In this document: positions 7,973 to 17,799 of the stretch, in pieces
Position numbering within the stretch: position 1 is the first letter of the stretch
Layout of the letters: every line of letters starts with the position of its first letter
From: Pseudomonas asgharzadehiana
GTDB taxonomy: Bacteria > Pseudomonadota > Gammaproteobacteria > Pseudomonadales > Pseudomonadaceae
DNA: 64,000 nt
Direction of reading: 5' to 3'
Assembly (NCBI RefSeq): GCF_019139815.1
Contig: NZ_CP077079.1
Span: 5,773,001-5,837,000, forward strand
Translations under genes and position numbers: made by a program
The notes under the pieces: model-generated
Seen by the model: the letters and a program-made list of their open reading frames with translations, nothing else
The model's database searches: none
Told to the model about the DNA's origin: nothing

Positions 7973-10150
7973 ATGACTGAACACGTTCAAGTCGGTGGCC
8001 TGCAGGTCGCCAAAGTCCTGTTCGACTTCGTGAACAACGAAGCCATTCCCGGTACCGGCGTCACTGCCGAGCAGTTCTGGGCCGGTGCCGACAAGGTCAT
8101 CCACGACCTGGCCCCGAAGAACAAAGCCCTACTCGCCAAACGCGACGATTTCCAGGCGCGGATCGATACCTGGCACCAGACCCATGCCGGCCAGGCTCAT
8201 GACCCGGTGGCCTACAAAGCCTTCCTGCAAGACATTGGATACCTGCTGCCAGAAGCCGCGGATTTCCACGCCTCGACCCAAAACGTCGATGATGAAATCG
8301 CACGCATGGCCGGCCCCCAACTGGTGGTGCCGGTGATGAATGCCCGCTTCGCCCTCAACGCCTCCAACGCGCGTTGGGGCTCGCTGTATGACGCGCTGTA
8401 TGGCACCGATGCCATCAGCGAAGCCGACGGCGCCGAGAAGGGCAAGGGCTATAACAAAGTGCGCGGCGACAAAGTCATCGCCTTCGCCCGCGCCTTCCTC
8501 GACGAAGCCGCCCCGCTCAGCGCCGGCAGCCACGTCGACTCCACCGGCTACAAGATCGTCGACGGCAAGTTGATCGTCAGCCTCAAGGGCGGCAGCAACA
8601 GCGGCCTGCGTGATGACGCCCAGTTGATCGGCTTCCAGGGCCCCGCGGCCGAGCCGATCGCGATCCTGTTCAAACACAATGGCCTGCACTTCGAACTGCA
8701 GATCGACGCCAGCACCCCGGTCGGCCAGACCGACGCCGCCGGCGTCAAAGACGTGCTGATGGAAGCCGCGCTGACCACCATCATGGACTGCGAAGATTCC
8801 GTGGCCGCCGTGGACGCCGACGACAAAGTGGTGATCTACCGCAACTGGCTCGGCCTGATGAAAGGCGACCTGGCTGAAGAGGTGGCCAAGGGCGGCAAGA
8901 CGTTCACCCGTACCATGAACCCCGACCGCGTCTACACCGGCGTGGACGGCCAGGACGTGACCCTGCACGGCCGCTCGCTGTTGTTCGTGCGCAACGTGGG
9001 CCACCTGATGACCATCGACGCGATCCTCGACAAAGACGGCCACGAAGTGCCCGAAGGTATCCTCGACGGCCTGCTCACCAGCCTGGCGGCGATCCACAGC
9101 CTCAACGGCAACAGCAGCCGCAAGAACAGCCGCACCGGGTCGGTGTACATCGTCAAGCCGAAGATGCACGGCCCCGAAGAAGCCGCGTTCACCAACGAGC
9201 TGTTCGGCCGCATCGAAGAGGTGCTGAACCTGCCGCGTAACACGCTCAAAGTCGGCATCATGGACGAGGAACGCCGCACCACGGTCAACCTCAAGGCCTG
9301 CATCAAGGCCGCCAGTGAGCGCGTGGTGTTTATCAACACCGGCTTCCTCGACCGCACCGGCGATGAAATCCACACCTCCATGGAAGCCGGCGCGATGGTG
9401 CGCAAGGCCGCGATGAAGGCGGAAAAATGGATCGGCGCCTACGAAAACTGGAACGTCGATATCGGCTTGAGCACCGGCCTGCAAGGTCGCGCACAGATCG
9501 GTAAAGGCATGTGGGCGATGCCCGACCTGATGGCGGCGATGCTCGAACAGAAAATCGCCCACCCATTGGCCGGCGCCAACACGGCGTGGGTACCGTCTCC
9601 GACGGCCGCCGCGCTGCATGCGTTGCACTATCACAAGGTCGACGTGTTCGCGCGCCAGGCCGAGCTGGCCAAACGCGAGCGCGCCTCGGTGGATGACATC
9701 CTGACCATCCCCCTGGCCAGCAACACCGATTGGTCCGAAGAAGAAATCCGCAACGAGCTGGACAACAACGCCCAGGGCATCCTCGGCTATGTGGTGCGCT
9801 GGATCGACCAGGGCGTCGGCTGCTCGAAAGTGCCGGACATCAACGACGTAGGGCTGATGGAAGACCGCGCCACCCTGCGAATTTCCAGCCAGCACATCGC
9901 CAACTGGCTGCGTCACGGCATCGTCACCGAGGCCCAGGTGATGGAAAGCCTCAAGCGCATGGCACCGGTGGTAGACCGTCAAAACGCCGGGGATGCGTTG
10001 TACCGCCCACTGGCGCCGGATTTCGACAGCAACATCGCGTTCCAGGCAGCGGTGGAGTTGGTGATTGAAGGGACCAAACAGCCCAATGGCTATACCGAGC
10101 CGGTATTGCACCGCCGGCGTCGGGAGTTCAAGGCTAAAAACGGCCTGTAA
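7973..10150 (+). CDS. glcB: Malate synthase G
   Basis: GlcB condenses glyoxylate and acetyl-CoA to malate, the second step of the glyoxylate shunt, in the cytoplasm. The 725-residue length is that of monomeric malate synthase G, and the sequence runs through the conserved [26 protein letters not shown] and [12 protein letters not shown] segments. The ATG at 7973 was preferred to the in-frame GTG at 7961, with AGGCAAGAG just upstream. A 267-bp leader region with two dyads suggests its own regulated promoter. A strong terminator follows the stop codon. Confidence 0.97.
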   Translation: MTEHVQVGGLQVAKVLFDFVNNEAIPGTGVTAEQFWAGADKVIHDLAPKNKALLAKRDDFQARIDTWHQTHAGQAHDPVAYKAFLQDIGYLLPEAADFHASTQNVDDEIARMAGPQLVVPVMNARFALNASNARWGSLYDALYGTDAISEADGAEKGKGYNKVRGDKVIAFARAFLDEAAPLSAGSHVDSTGYKIVDGKLIVSLKGGSNSGLRDDAQLIGFQGPAAEPIAILFKHNGLHFELQIDASTPVGQTDAAGVKDVLMEAALTTIMDCEDSVAAVDADDKVVIYRNWLGLMKGDLAEEVAKGGKTFTRTMNPDRVYTGVDGQDVTLHGRSLLFVRNVGHLMTIDAILDKDGHEVPEGILDGLLTSLAAIHSLNGNSSRKNSRTGSVYIVKPKMHGPEEAAFTNELFGRIEEVLNLPRNTLKVGIMDEERRTTVNLKACIKAASERVVFINTGFLDRTGDEIHTSMEAGAMVRKAAMKAEKWIGAYENWNVDIGLSTGLQGRAQIGKGMWAMPDLMAAMLEQKIAHPLAGANTAWVPSPTAAALHALHYHKVDVFARQAELAKRERASVDDILTIPLASNTDWSEEEIRNELDNNAQGILGYVVRWIDQGVGCSKVPDINDVGLMEDRATLRISSQHIANWLRHGIVTEAQVMESLKRMAPVVDRQNAGDALYRPLAPDFDSNIAFQAAVELVIEGTKQPNGYTEPVLHRRRREFKAKNGL

Positions 10151-10153
10151 ATG

Positions 10154-10185
10154 AAAAAGCCCTGATCGTGAGATCAGGGCTTTTT
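10154..10185 (+). terminator. Rho-independent terminator of glcB
   Basis: AAAAAGCCCTGATC, loop GTGA, GATCAGGGCTTTTT: a 14-bp perfect stem ending in a T-tract, three bases after the glcB stop codon. The symmetric A/T flanks would allow it to work from both strands, so it may also stop the convergent response-regulator transcript. Confidence 0.95.
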
Positions 10186-10217
10186 CTTTGGGGGGCTGTG
10201 GTGGCTGGTCTGGCCCT

Positions 10218-10238
10218 ATCGGGAGCAAGCCCCCGATG
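10218..10238. repeat. Degenerate REP half-element
   Basis: ATCGGGAGCAAGCCCCCGAT is a short palindrome equal to the tail half of the REP family, lacking the GTGGGAGG arm. It lies between glcB and the receiver gene. Confidence 0.7.
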
Positions 10239-10261
10239 AGGCCCTTACAGTCACCACAGAA

Positions 10262-10708
10262 TCAGGACACCATCCCCAACTCCCGCTTGACCAGCTTCGC
10301 CAACTTCACGCTATCAATCGGCTTGAGCAAAAAGTCCACCACACTCAAATGCATCGCATCAATCACGTCTGGCGCTTCCGCATCCCCCGATATGATGATG
10401 ATCGGCAACGCCGCGCGGGTGGATTCGCGCACCTGGCGAATCAACTCCAGGCCATTGCTCGGCGCCATGCGCAGGTCGGTGATCAGCAAACCGATCGAGC
10501 TGCTGGACTTCAGCAAGTCCCACGCCCTCTCGCCACTGTCGGCGGTCATGCAGCGAATGCCATCGAGGCCCAGGATTTCAGCCAGCAGTTCGCGCGCGTC
10601 TTTATCGTCGTCAACGATCAGCACACGTTGTGGCGGCAAATCAGGCTCCAGCATCACGGCGCTCAGCGCCTCGCGCTCGGCATCACTCAAAATATCGTGG
10701 TCGGACAT
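10262..10708 (-). CDS. Single-domain response regulator
   Basis: The 148-residue protein is a CheY-like receiver with a 25-residue N-terminal extension. Key residues are Asp33-35 (VDDD), phospho-acceptor Asp78 in LLITDLRM, and Lys129 in LLKPID. There is no output domain, so it should act by protein contact. The start at 10708 (MSDHDILSD) is supported by a GAGAA; an ATG at 10729 is also possible. It converges on glcB and diverges from the CBS/DUF294 gene, a plausible partner, but that pairing is inference. Confidence 0.85.
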   Translation of the reverse strand: MSDHDILSDAEREALSAVMLEPDLPPQRVLIVDDDKDARELLAEILGLDGIRCMTADSGERAWDLLKSSSSIGLLITDLRMAPSNGLELIRQVRESTRAALPIIIISGDAEAPDVIDAMHLSVVDFLLKPIDSVKLAKLVKRELGMVS

Positions 10709-10915
10709 ACGGTTCTCAGCAGCTCTCATCACTCTCACAGCACACTCGTCAGACATCTGCTGAAGGACGATCAATGTGCCTTTCGTCGGAAACTTTGCCT
10801 AGTAGGTGTTCTACGGGGTTTGGACGATATTCACGTAAGGTTTTTCCCTAGCTTCACGCCGTTTGCAGCGACCTAGACTTACGTCCAATGGGCACCCGCC
10901 GCGCAGGAGTCGACC

Positions 10916-12877
10916 ATGCAGGACGATAACGACAAAAAAACTGCGGTCACTGTTATGAGTAAAGCTGATGCTTTCACGCAGGCGGGTAAAACCGCCGTGT
11001 TGCAGAACATCCACGGCACCCTGCAATTCCTGCAACGCTTCCCCCCGTTCAACCAGATGGAAAACGCGCACCTGGCGTTTCTGGTCGAGCAGTGCCAGTT
11101 ACGCTTTTTCGGCCCCGGCGAGAGCATTCTCAAGCCGTCCGGGGGACCGGTGGAGCACTTTTATATCGTCAAGCAAGGTCGTGTGGTGGGCGAGCGACCG
11201 GACTCGGAGCACACCACCTTCGAAATCACCACCGGCGAATGTTTCCCCCTCGCCGCGCTCCTGGGTGAACGCGCCACGCGCACCGAGCACAAGGCCGCCG
11301 AAGACACCTTCTGCCTGCAACTGAACAAACCGGCCTTTATCAAGCTGTTTGCCCTCTCCAGCCCGTTTCGCGACTTTGCCCTGCGCGGCGTCAGCAGCCT
11401 GCTGGACCAGGTCAACCAGCAGGTGCAGCAAAAGGCCGTGGAAACCCTCGGCACGCAATACTCCTTGAACACCCGCCTGGGCGAATTGGCCATGCGCCAC
11501 CCGGTCACGTGCAACCCGGACACACCGCTGCGCGAAGCGGTGACGCTGATGCACGAGCAGCAAGTGGGCAGCATCGTGATCGTCGACGAACACAAGGCGC
11601 CACTGGGCATTTTCACCTTGCGCGACCTTCGCCAGGTGGTGGCCGATGGCACCGGCGATTTCAGCCAGCCGATCGCCGCGCACATGACCCAGGCGCCGTT
11701 CTTCCTGACGCCGGATCACAGCGCGTTCGACGCCGCCATCGCCATGACCGAGCGGCATATCGCCCATGTGTGTCTGGTCAAGGACCAGCGCTTGTGTGGC
11801 GTGGTGTCCGAACGCGACCTGTTTTCCCTGCAGCGCGTCGACCTGGTGCACCTGGCCCGCACCATCCGCAATGCGCCACGGGTAGAGCACCTGGTGGCGC
11901 TGCGCGGCGAGATCGGCCAATTGGTGGAACGCATGCTGGCCCATGGCGCGTCGTCCACCCAGATCACCCACATCATTACGCTGCTCAACGATCACACCGT
12001 GTGCCGGGTGATCGAGCTGAGCCTTGCCGAAAAAGGCGACCCTGGCGTGCCGTTCAGTTGGTTGTGTTTCGGCAGCGAAGGCCGTCGTGAGCAGACGCTG
12101 TACACCGACCAGGACAACGGCATTCTGTTCGAAGCCAAGGATGCGGTGGAAGCCGCCGAGATCCGCGGGCGCCTGCTGCCCCTGGCGCAGCAGATCAACC
12201 AGAGCCTGGCACTGTGCGGGTTCAGCCTGTGCAAGGGCAATATCATGGCCGGCAACCCCGAGTTGTGCTTGTCGCGGGCCGAATGGGCGCGACGCTTTGC
12301 GGCGTTTATTCGCGAAGCGACGCCGGAGAACCTGCTGGGTTCAAGCATCTATTTCGACCTGCGCGTGGTGTGGGGCGACGAACACGGCTGCGAGCAGTTG
12401 CGCCAAGGCATCCTGGACCAGGTGGCGGACAACCGGCTGTTCCAGCGCATGCTCGCCGAGAACGCCTTGCGCCAGCGCCCGCCGGTGGGCCGCTTCCGTG
12501 AATTTGTGCTGACGCGCAAAGGCAGCGAAAAGGCCACGCTGGACCTCAAGGTGCAAGGCCTCACACCGTTTGTCGACGGCGCGCGCCTGCTGGCCCTGGC
12601 CAATGGCATCCGTGCCAACAACACCCTGGAGCGCCTGCGCCAGTTGGTGATCAAGGAAGTCATCGAACCGCTGGACGGCGCCGCCTATGAAGAGGCGTAC
12701 CACTTTATCCAGCAAACCCGCATGCAACAGCACCAACTGCAAACCCGCGAGAACCAGCCGTATTCCAACCGCGTCGACCCCGACAGCCTTAACCATCTGG
12801 ACCGGCGCATCCTGCGTGAATCCCTGCGCCAGGCCCAACGCCTGCAAAGCAGCCTGACCTTGCGGTACCAACTGTGA
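10916..12877 (+). CDS. cNMP-binding / CBS / DUF294 nucleotidyltransferase-like protein
   Basis: The 653-residue protein is built, in order, from a cyclic-nucleotide-binding domain (about 25-145), two CBS domains (about 175-295), a DUF294 nucleotidyltransferase-like domain with the GSEGRREQTLYTDQD motif (about 380-400) and a DUF294 C-terminal domain (about 490-640). The catalytic-looking D-x-D is retained. Proteins of this build occur next to acetate permease and exonuclease genes in proteobacteria; the substrate is unknown. AGGAG before 10916 fixes the start. Its TGA overlaps the GTG start of the exonuclease gene, so the two are translationally coupled. Confidence 0.87.
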   Translation: MQDDNDKKTAVTVMSKADAFTQAGKTAVLQNIHGTLQFLQRFPPFNQMENAHLAFLVEQCQLRFFGPGESILKPSGGPVEHFYIVKQGRVVGERPDSEHTTFEITTGECFPLAALLGERATRTEHKAAEDTFCLQLNKPAFIKLFALSSPFRDFALRGVSSLLDQVNQQVQQKAVETLGTQYSLNTRLGELAMRHPVTCNPDTPLREAVTLMHEQQVGSIVIVDEHKAPLGIFTLRDLRQVVADGTGDFSQPIAAHMTQAPFFLTPDHSAFDAAIAMTERHIAHVCLVKDQRLCGVVSERDLFSLQRVDLVHLARTIRNAPRVEHLVALRGEIGQLVERMLAHGASSTQITHIITLLNDHTVCRVIELSLAEKGDPGVPFSWLCFGSEGRREQTLYTDQDNGILFEAKDAVEAAEIRGRLLPLAQQINQSLALCGFSLCKGNIMAGNPELCLSRAEWARRFAAFIREATPENLLGSSIYFDLRVVWGDEHGCEQLRQGILDQVADNRLFQRMLAENALRQRPPVGRFREFVLTRKGSEKATLDLKVQGLTPFVDGARLLALANGIRANNTLERLRQLVIKEVIEPLDGAAYEEAYHFIQQTRMQQHQLQTRENQPYSNRVDPDSLNHLDRRILRESLRQAQRLQSSLTLRYQL

Positions 12878-13581
12878 GCCTGTTCAGTTGGTTGCGCACA
12901 ACCAAACCCAGGCTGGATGCGGCGCAACAGCGGCGCCTGGAGCAACTGCCCAAGCCCATCGCCTTGGGCGACAGTGCGTTGCGCACCCAACGCTGGGTGG
13001 TGGTGGACCTGGAAACCAGCGGCCTGAACCTCAACCGCGACCAGGTGCTGTCCATCGGCGCGGTGGTGATCGAAGACGGCGCGGTGGATTTTTCCCAGTT
13101 GTTCGAACGCACCTTGCAGCGCACCGACACCAAACTCAGCCCCAGTGTGCTGATCCACGGCCTGGGCCCCAGCGCCATCGCCGCCGGCAGCGATCCGGTC
13201 GAAGCCTTGCTGGACTTCATGGAGTTTGTCGGCGACAGCCCGCTGCTGGCGTTCCATGCGCCGTTCGATCAGCACATGCTCGGCCGCGCACTCAAGGACA
13301 GCCTGGGTTATCGCCTGGCTCATCCGTTCCTCGATGTGGCCGACATCGCCCCGCTGGTGTGCCCCGAGGCGCACATCCGCGAAGCCGGGTTGGACGACTG
13401 GATCAAGCATTTCAACCTGCAGGTGGGCGAACGCCATCACGCCAGCGCCGATGCCCTGGCCACAGCCGAGCTGATGCTCATCCTGTTCAGTCGCGCGCGC
13501 CGGCACCACATCGACACCCCCCACGCGCTGCACACGCGTTTGAGCCAATGGAAACGGCGTAAACAAGCGCCATCGTTTTAA
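12874..13581 (+). CDS. 3'-5' exonuclease, DnaQ-like (DEDDh)
   Basis: The 235-residue protein has the DEDDh exonuclease motifs: VVVDLETSG (Asp45, Glu47), AFHAPFDQHML near residue 125-135, and HHASADALAT near 190 supplying the last His and Asp. It resembles the DNA polymerase III epsilon family but is not fused to a polymerase. It starts with GTG overlapping the stop codon of the CBS/DUF294 gene, a conserved type of pair that suggests joint function in nucleotide or nucleic-acid turnover. Confidence 0.87.
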   Translation: MSLFSWLRTTKPRLDAAQQRRLEQLPKPIALGDSALRTQRWVVVDLETSGLNLNRDQVLSIGAVVIEDGAVDFSQLFERTLQRTDTKLSPSVLIHGLGPSAIAAGSDPVEALLDFMEFVGDSPLLAFHAPFDQHMLGRALKDSLGYRLAHPFLDVADIAPLVCPEAHIREAGLDDWIKHFNLQVGERHHASADALATAELMLILFSRARRHHIDTPHALHTRLSQWKRRKQAPSF

Positions 13582-13633
13582 TCTCATCTCCCGACAGACG
13601 CCAATTGCGCCCTTCCCACGCCTCTGACACAAT

Positions 13634-13652
13634 CGCGAATAATTCTCGTTAG
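13634..13652. promoter_or_regulatory. Probable Fur box upstream of the sigma factor gene
   Basis: Read on the minus strand the stretch is CTAACGAGAATTATTCGCG, close to the Pseudomonas Fur-box pattern with GAGAATTATT at its core. It lies about 30-50 bp before an iron-regulation-type sigma gene, the expected place. Assigned by pattern only. Confidence 0.55.
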
Positions 13653-13681
13653 TTTAAACCTCTTGTTTATTCGGTGATGCC

Positions 13682-14200
13682 TTGTCGTCGGTCCAGAACC
13701 CACACAGTGAGCTTGTTGGCGCGTTGTACCGCGACCATCGTGGCTGGCTGCTGGCCTGGCTGCGACGCAATGTGGCCTGCCCCAGCCGCGCCGAAGACCT
13801 GAGCCAGGACACGTTCATGCGCCTGCTCGGCCGTGACGAGTTGCGCGCCCCGCGCGAGCCCCGCGCATTTCTGGTGGCGATCGCCAAAGGCTTGTTGTTC
13901 GACTACTTCCGTCGCGCAGCCCTGGAGCAGGCCTACCTCAGCGAATTGATGTTGATCCCGCCCAGCGAACACCCCTCGCCCGAAGAACAACAACTGATCC
14001 TCGAAGACCTCAAGGCCATCGACCGCCTGCTCGGCAAACTGTCCAGCAAGGCCCGCGCCGCCTTCCTCTATAACCGCCTCGACGGCCTGGGCCACGCGCA
14101 AATCGCCCAGCGCCTGGGGGTATCGGTGCCGCGTGTGCGCCAGTACCTGGCCCAGGGCATTCGCCAGTGCTACATCGCGCTGTATGGCGAGCCGTCGTGA
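13682..14200 (+). CDS. FecI-family ECF sigma factor
   Basis: The 172-residue protein has sigma region 2 (LYRDHRGWLLAWLRRN to FLVAIAKGLLFDYFRR, about 15-80) and region 4 (LSSKARAAFLYNRLDGLGHAQIAQRLGVS, about 115-150). It should direct transcription of the TonB-dependent receptor two genes downstream once released by the FecR protein. The most plausible start is a TTG at 13682; there is no ATG or GTG in frame nearby. A likely Fur box lies upstream. Its TGA overlaps the GTG of the fecR-like gene. Confidence 0.9.
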   Translation: MSSVQNPHSELVGALYRDHRGWLLAWLRRNVACPSRAEDLSQDTFMRLLGRDELRAPREPRAFLVAIAKGLLFDYFRRAALEQAYLSELMLIPPSEHPSPEEQQLILEDLKAIDRLLGKLSSKARAAFLYNRLDGLGHAQIAQRLGVSVPRVRQYLAQGIRQCYIALYGEPS

Positions 14201-15165
14201 GCATCAGCGGTTCCAAGCCGGTCTCGGCCCGGGTGCTGGACGCGGCGATTGCCTGGCAGCTGTCTCTGGATTCAGGCGACGGCAGCGCCGTGGAGCGCGA
14301 AGAGTTCGGCAAATGGCTGGCCAGCAATGAAGAGCACGCCCGTGCCTGGCGCCAGTTGGGCATGCTCGACCAGCGCTTTCGCGTGGCCTCGGGCCCGGCG
14401 CGGGCGGCGTTGTTGCAGTCGCGTGAGGGCATCCGCCAGCGTGTGCGCAAGTTGGGCACCGGCCTTGCCAGTATCGCGCTGGTGTGCGGCTTGGCGTTGT
14501 TCGCCGGCGAACGCTACGTACCGATCCACTATTGGCTGGCCGACCAGCGCACCGCCACCGGCGAGCAGCGCACGCTGAAACTGGCCGATGGCACCCGGAT
14601 CAACCTCAATACCCATAGCGCCATCGACGTGCGTTTTGATGAGCAACGCCGGCTGATTGTGTTGCAGGAAGGCGAAATCTTCGTCGAGACCGGCCACAAC
14701 GATGCGCGCCCGTTCTACGTGCAGACCCGCGACGGTAGCCTGCGGGCGCTGGGCACACGGTTTATCGTCAAGCGCGAAGACGACGCCACGCGCTTGAGCG
14801 TCCTGCAATCGGCGGTGGCGGCGCAACCACAGGCCTTGCACCAGGAACAGGTGTTCAAGGAAGGCCAGCAAGTGCTGATGCGCAGCGATGGCCTTGGCCC
14901 TGCGCTTGCCGTCACCCCCGCCACAGACGCCTGGACCCGCGGCATGCTGGTGGTCGACAACGCCCGTCTGGAGGATGTGGTCGAGGAGCTCAGCCGCTAC
15001 CGCAGCGGTTATTTGGCTGTGGATAAAAACGTGGCCGACCTGCGCATCACCGGCAGCTTCCCGCTGCACGACACCACCCTGGCGCTCAACGCCCTGCTGC
15101 CCACCCTGCCGGTGCGCATCGAGCAACACACACCGTGGTGGGTGGTGGTCAAAGGTAAGCCTTAG
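14197..15165 (+). CDS. FecR-family anti-sigma/signal-relay protein
   Basis: The 322-residue protein has an N-terminal cytoplasmic domain of the DUF4880/FecR_N type (about 5-80), one membrane span (about 92-108, SIALVCGLALF), a periplasmic FecR domain (about 120-215) and a C-terminal STN-like segment (VVEELSRYRSGYLAV, about 265-280). It would pass the signal from the outer-membrane receptor to the sigma factor. It starts at a GTG overlapping the sigma gene stop, so the pair is coupled. An upstream in-frame start at 14167 lies inside the sigma gene and is not favoured. Confidence 0.9.
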   Translation: MSISGSKPVSARVLDAAIAWQLSLDSGDGSAVEREEFGKWLASNEEHARAWRQLGMLDQRFRVASGPARAALLQSREGIRQRVRKLGTGLASIALVCGLALFAGERYVPIHYWLADQRTATGEQRTLKLADGTRINLNTHSAIDVRFDEQRRLIVLQEGEIFVETGHNDARPFYVQTRDGSLRALGTRFIVKREDDATRLSVLQSAVAAQPQALHQEQVFKEGQQVLMRSDGLGPALAVTPATDAWTRGMLVVDNARLEDVVEELSRYRSGYLAVDKNVADLRITGSFPLHDTTLALNALLPTLPVRIEQHTPWWVVVKGKP

Positions 15166-15187
15166 GTTTTCCGGCGCCTGGGCTATC

Positions 15188-15249
15188 GCTATCGGGGGCA
15201 AGCCCCCTCCCACATTTTGATGTGTGTGGGAGGGGCTTGCCCCCGATGA
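15188..15249. repeat. REPIN
   Basis: ATCGGGGGCAAGCCCCC-TCCCACA and TGTGGGAGGGGCTTGCCCCC-GAT face each other across a short spacer between the fecR-like gene and the receptor gene. It may separate sigma/anti-sigma expression from receptor expression. Confidence 0.9.
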
Positions 15250-15319
15250 GCCCCTCAAACACACCACAAAAAAATTTCACCCTGCCCTATCACTTTTCGC
15301 TTCTCGTTCGGCACCTAGG

Positions 15320-15340
15320 CAATTGAGAAATATTTTCACT
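15320..15340. promoter_or_regulatory. Fur-box-like dyad before the receptor gene
   Basis: TGAGAAATATTTTCA is a near palindrome (13 of 15 positions symmetric) about 15-30 bp before the receptor start codon. It resembles a degenerate Fur box, but could also be part of the ECF promoter region. Confidence 0.35.
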
Positions 15341-15352
15341 CAGGAGCCGCCC

Positions 15353-17782
15353 ATGTCCCGCACGCTAGACACCTTGTTGCGCCCCAGCCTGTTAGCCGTG
15401 GCCATTGCCCTCAGCGCCCCGCTGGCCAGCACCGTGCTGTTCGCCGCCGAACAAGCCTCAAGCGTGCGCGCCTACAACCTGCCGGCGGCGCCCCTGGCGA
15501 CCACGCTGAACCAGATCGCCAGCCAGGCCGGCCTGGCACTGACCCTCAACCCGGCGCTGGCGTCGGGCAAGACCTCGGCACCGGTCCAGGGCCAGTTTGA
15601 TGCACCGGGCGCGCTGCGTGAGGCCCTGCACGGCACAGGCTTGCAACTGGAGCAGAGCAGCGCCGGGACGTTCAGCCTGGTGGCGGTTCCGGAGGGTGCG
15701 CTGGCGCTACCCACCACCAGCATCACTGGCCAGGACAGCTATGAAAGCGCCTGGGGCCCGGTCGACGGTTACCTGGCCAAGCGCACCGCCGCCGGCACCA
15801 AGACCGACACCGCGCTGGTCGAAGCACCCCGCTCGATCTCCATCGCCACCCGCGAACAAATGCAGGACCGCAACGTGCAAAACCTGGATGACGCGGTGAA
15901 GTACATGCCCGGCATCGTCTCCGCCAGCTACGGCAGCGATACCCGTTATGACTGGATGCGCGTACGCGGCTTCGAACCCACCCAATTCCTCGACGGCCTG
16001 CCACTGCCTCGTGGCGTGTACGCCAACCCGAAAGCCGAAACCTGGAACCTCGACCGCCTCGCCCTGCTGCGTGGCCCGGCGTCATCGGTGTACGGCCAGA
16101 CCCCGCCGGGAGGCCTGCTGGACATGGTCAGCCGCCGTCCCAGCGCCGAGCAGAGCAGTGCCATCCAGGTGCAATACGGCAGCGACAACTATCGCCAGAT
16201 CAACTTTGCCAGCACCGGCAAGATCGATGACGAAGGCCAGTTTCTCTATGGCCTCAGCGGCGTGGTGCGTGATGCGGGCACCCAGGTCGATCACATCGAC
16301 AACAAGCGCTACAACCTTGCACCGAGCCTGACCTGGAATATCGACCCGGATACCCAGCTGACTTTCCTGTCGCAGTTCACGCGCGACGATACCGGTACCA
16401 CCAGCCAGTTCCTGCCGATCCAGGGCACCAAGATCAAGTCGCCGCTGGGCGAGGTGTCACATCACAAGAACCTGGGCGACCCGGACTACGAATACTACGA
16501 CCGCACCTACTACGCGCTGGGCTATGCCTTTGAGCATCGCTTCAACGATACGTGGCAGTTCAAGCAGAACCTGCGCTACACCAAATCGGACCTGTCGTTC
16601 CAGCAGTTGACCGTGGGTTCCTACGCGTTCTCACAGGCGGACGCGGCGGGCAATATCACCCGCTCCACCACCAACGTTGACGAGGACATCAGCCAGTTCG
16701 CGGTGGACAACCATTTCCAGGCTGACTTCGCGACCGGTGACATCCTGCACACCCTGCTGCTGGGCCTGGATCACCAGCGCACCGACACGTCCTATCGGGC
16801 GATATTCGGCACTGCGTCAGGGACCAATATTTTCAACCCGATCAATACCCAGCCAACCCTGCGCCCCACCGATGTCCGGCCGTTTTACGACTACAACCAG
16901 ACAACCGTGCAAACCGGCCTCTACGTTCAGGATCAGATGGCCCTGGACCAGTGGCGTCTGACGCTGGGCGGTCGTGAAGACTGGGTGCATCAGGGCACTA
17001 CTTACTTCAATGACAGCGATGCGACCAACACTGACCGCATCAAACACTTCAGTGGCAACGCGGCACTTAGCTATGTGTTCGACTCGGGCTTCGTGCCTTA
17101 CTTGTCCTACGCCGAGTCGTTCCAACCGGCGAGCAACGCCGATACCAATGCGCTCACCACGTTTAAACCGACCGAAGGCAAACAATGGGAACTGGGGGTC
17201 AAGTACCAGCCGCCCGGCAGCAATACGCTGTTGAGCGCGGCCGTCTATGACCTGACCCAGAAGAACGTGCAGGTGACCACCATCGGCCCAGGGGGCCAGC
17301 AAATCAACAGCCAGACTGGCGAAGTGAAAGTCAAAGGCCTGGAACTGGAAGCGGTCTCCGATGTGACCGAGAACCTCAAGGTCATCGCCGCGTACACCTT
17401 GGCCAAGTCCGAGGTGCAAAAAGGCATCAACCAAGGCAACCGTCTGCAATTGATGCCCAACCAGCAAGCCTCGCTGTGGACCGACTACACCTGGCACACC
17501 GGCATCCTCGACGGCTTTGGCATCGGCTTCGGCGCCCGCTATACCGGCAACACCTACGGCGACCAGGCCAATACCTGGCTGGGCAAGGCCAACGCCTACA
17601 CCGTGTTCGACGGCGCGGTGCACTACGACCTCGGCCGCCTCGACAACAACCTGAAGGGCGCGTCGGTGAAGGTGAACGCCACCAACCTGTTCAACAAGGA
17701 TTACCTGTCCACCTGTGATGGCAACTACTGCTACTTCGGCGACCAACGCAGCGTCGTCGCCAGCGCCACCTACCAGTGGTAA
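15353..17782 (+). CDS. TonB-dependent siderophore receptor with STN signalling domain
   Basis: The 809-residue outer-membrane protein has a signal peptide (about 1-34, ending near VLFAAEQ), an STN signalling domain (about 35-110), a plug (about 145-270, with QDRNVQNLDDAVKYMPGI and GLLDMVSRRPSA) and a beta-barrel ending in the aromatic YQW. The STN domain and the adjacent FecI/FecR pair indicate a cell-surface-signalling transducer that imports a ferric siderophore, substrate unknown. AGGAG before 15353 fixes the start; the longer frame from 15224 starts inside a REPIN. The PepSY gene follows within 20 bp. Confidence 0.93.
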   Translation: MSRTLDTLLRPSLLAVAIALSAPLASTVLFAAEQASSVRAYNLPAAPLATTLNQIASQAGLALTLNPALASGKTSAPVQGQFDAPGALREALHGTGLQLEQSSAGTFSLVAVPEGALALPTTSITGQDSYESAWGPVDGYLAKRTAAGTKTDTALVEAPRSISIATREQMQDRNVQNLDDAVKYMPGIVSASYGSDTRYDWMRVRGFEPTQFLDGLPLPRGVYANPKAETWNLDRLALLRGPASSVYGQTPPGGLLDMVSRRPSAEQSSAIQVQYGSDNYRQINFASTGKIDDEGQFLYGLSGVVRDAGTQVDHIDNKRYNLAPSLTWNIDPDTQLTFLSQFTRDDTGTTSQFLPIQGTKIKSPLGEVSHHKNLGDPDYEYYDRTYYALGYAFEHRFNDTWQFKQNLRYTKSDLSFQQLTVGSYAFSQADAAGNITRSTTNVDEDISQFAVDNHFQADFATGDILHTLLLGLDHQRTDTSYRAIFGTASGTNIFNPINTQPTLRPTDVRPFYDYNQTTVQTGLYVQDQMALDQWRLTLGGREDWVHQGTTYFNDSDATNTDRIKHFSGNAALSYVFDSGFVPYLSYAESFQPASNADTNALTTFKPTEGKQWELGVKYQPPGSNTLLSAAVYDLTQKNVQVTTIGPGGQQINSQTGEVKVKGLELEAVSDVTENLKVIAAYTLAKSEVQKGINQGNRLQLMPNQQASLWTDYTWHTGILDGFGIGFGARYTGNTYGDQANTWLGKANAYTVFDGAVHYDLGRLDNNLKGASVKVNATNLFNKDYLSTCDGNYCYFGDQRSVVASATYQW

Positions 17783-17799
17783 ATGGCCAAGGCTAGAAC

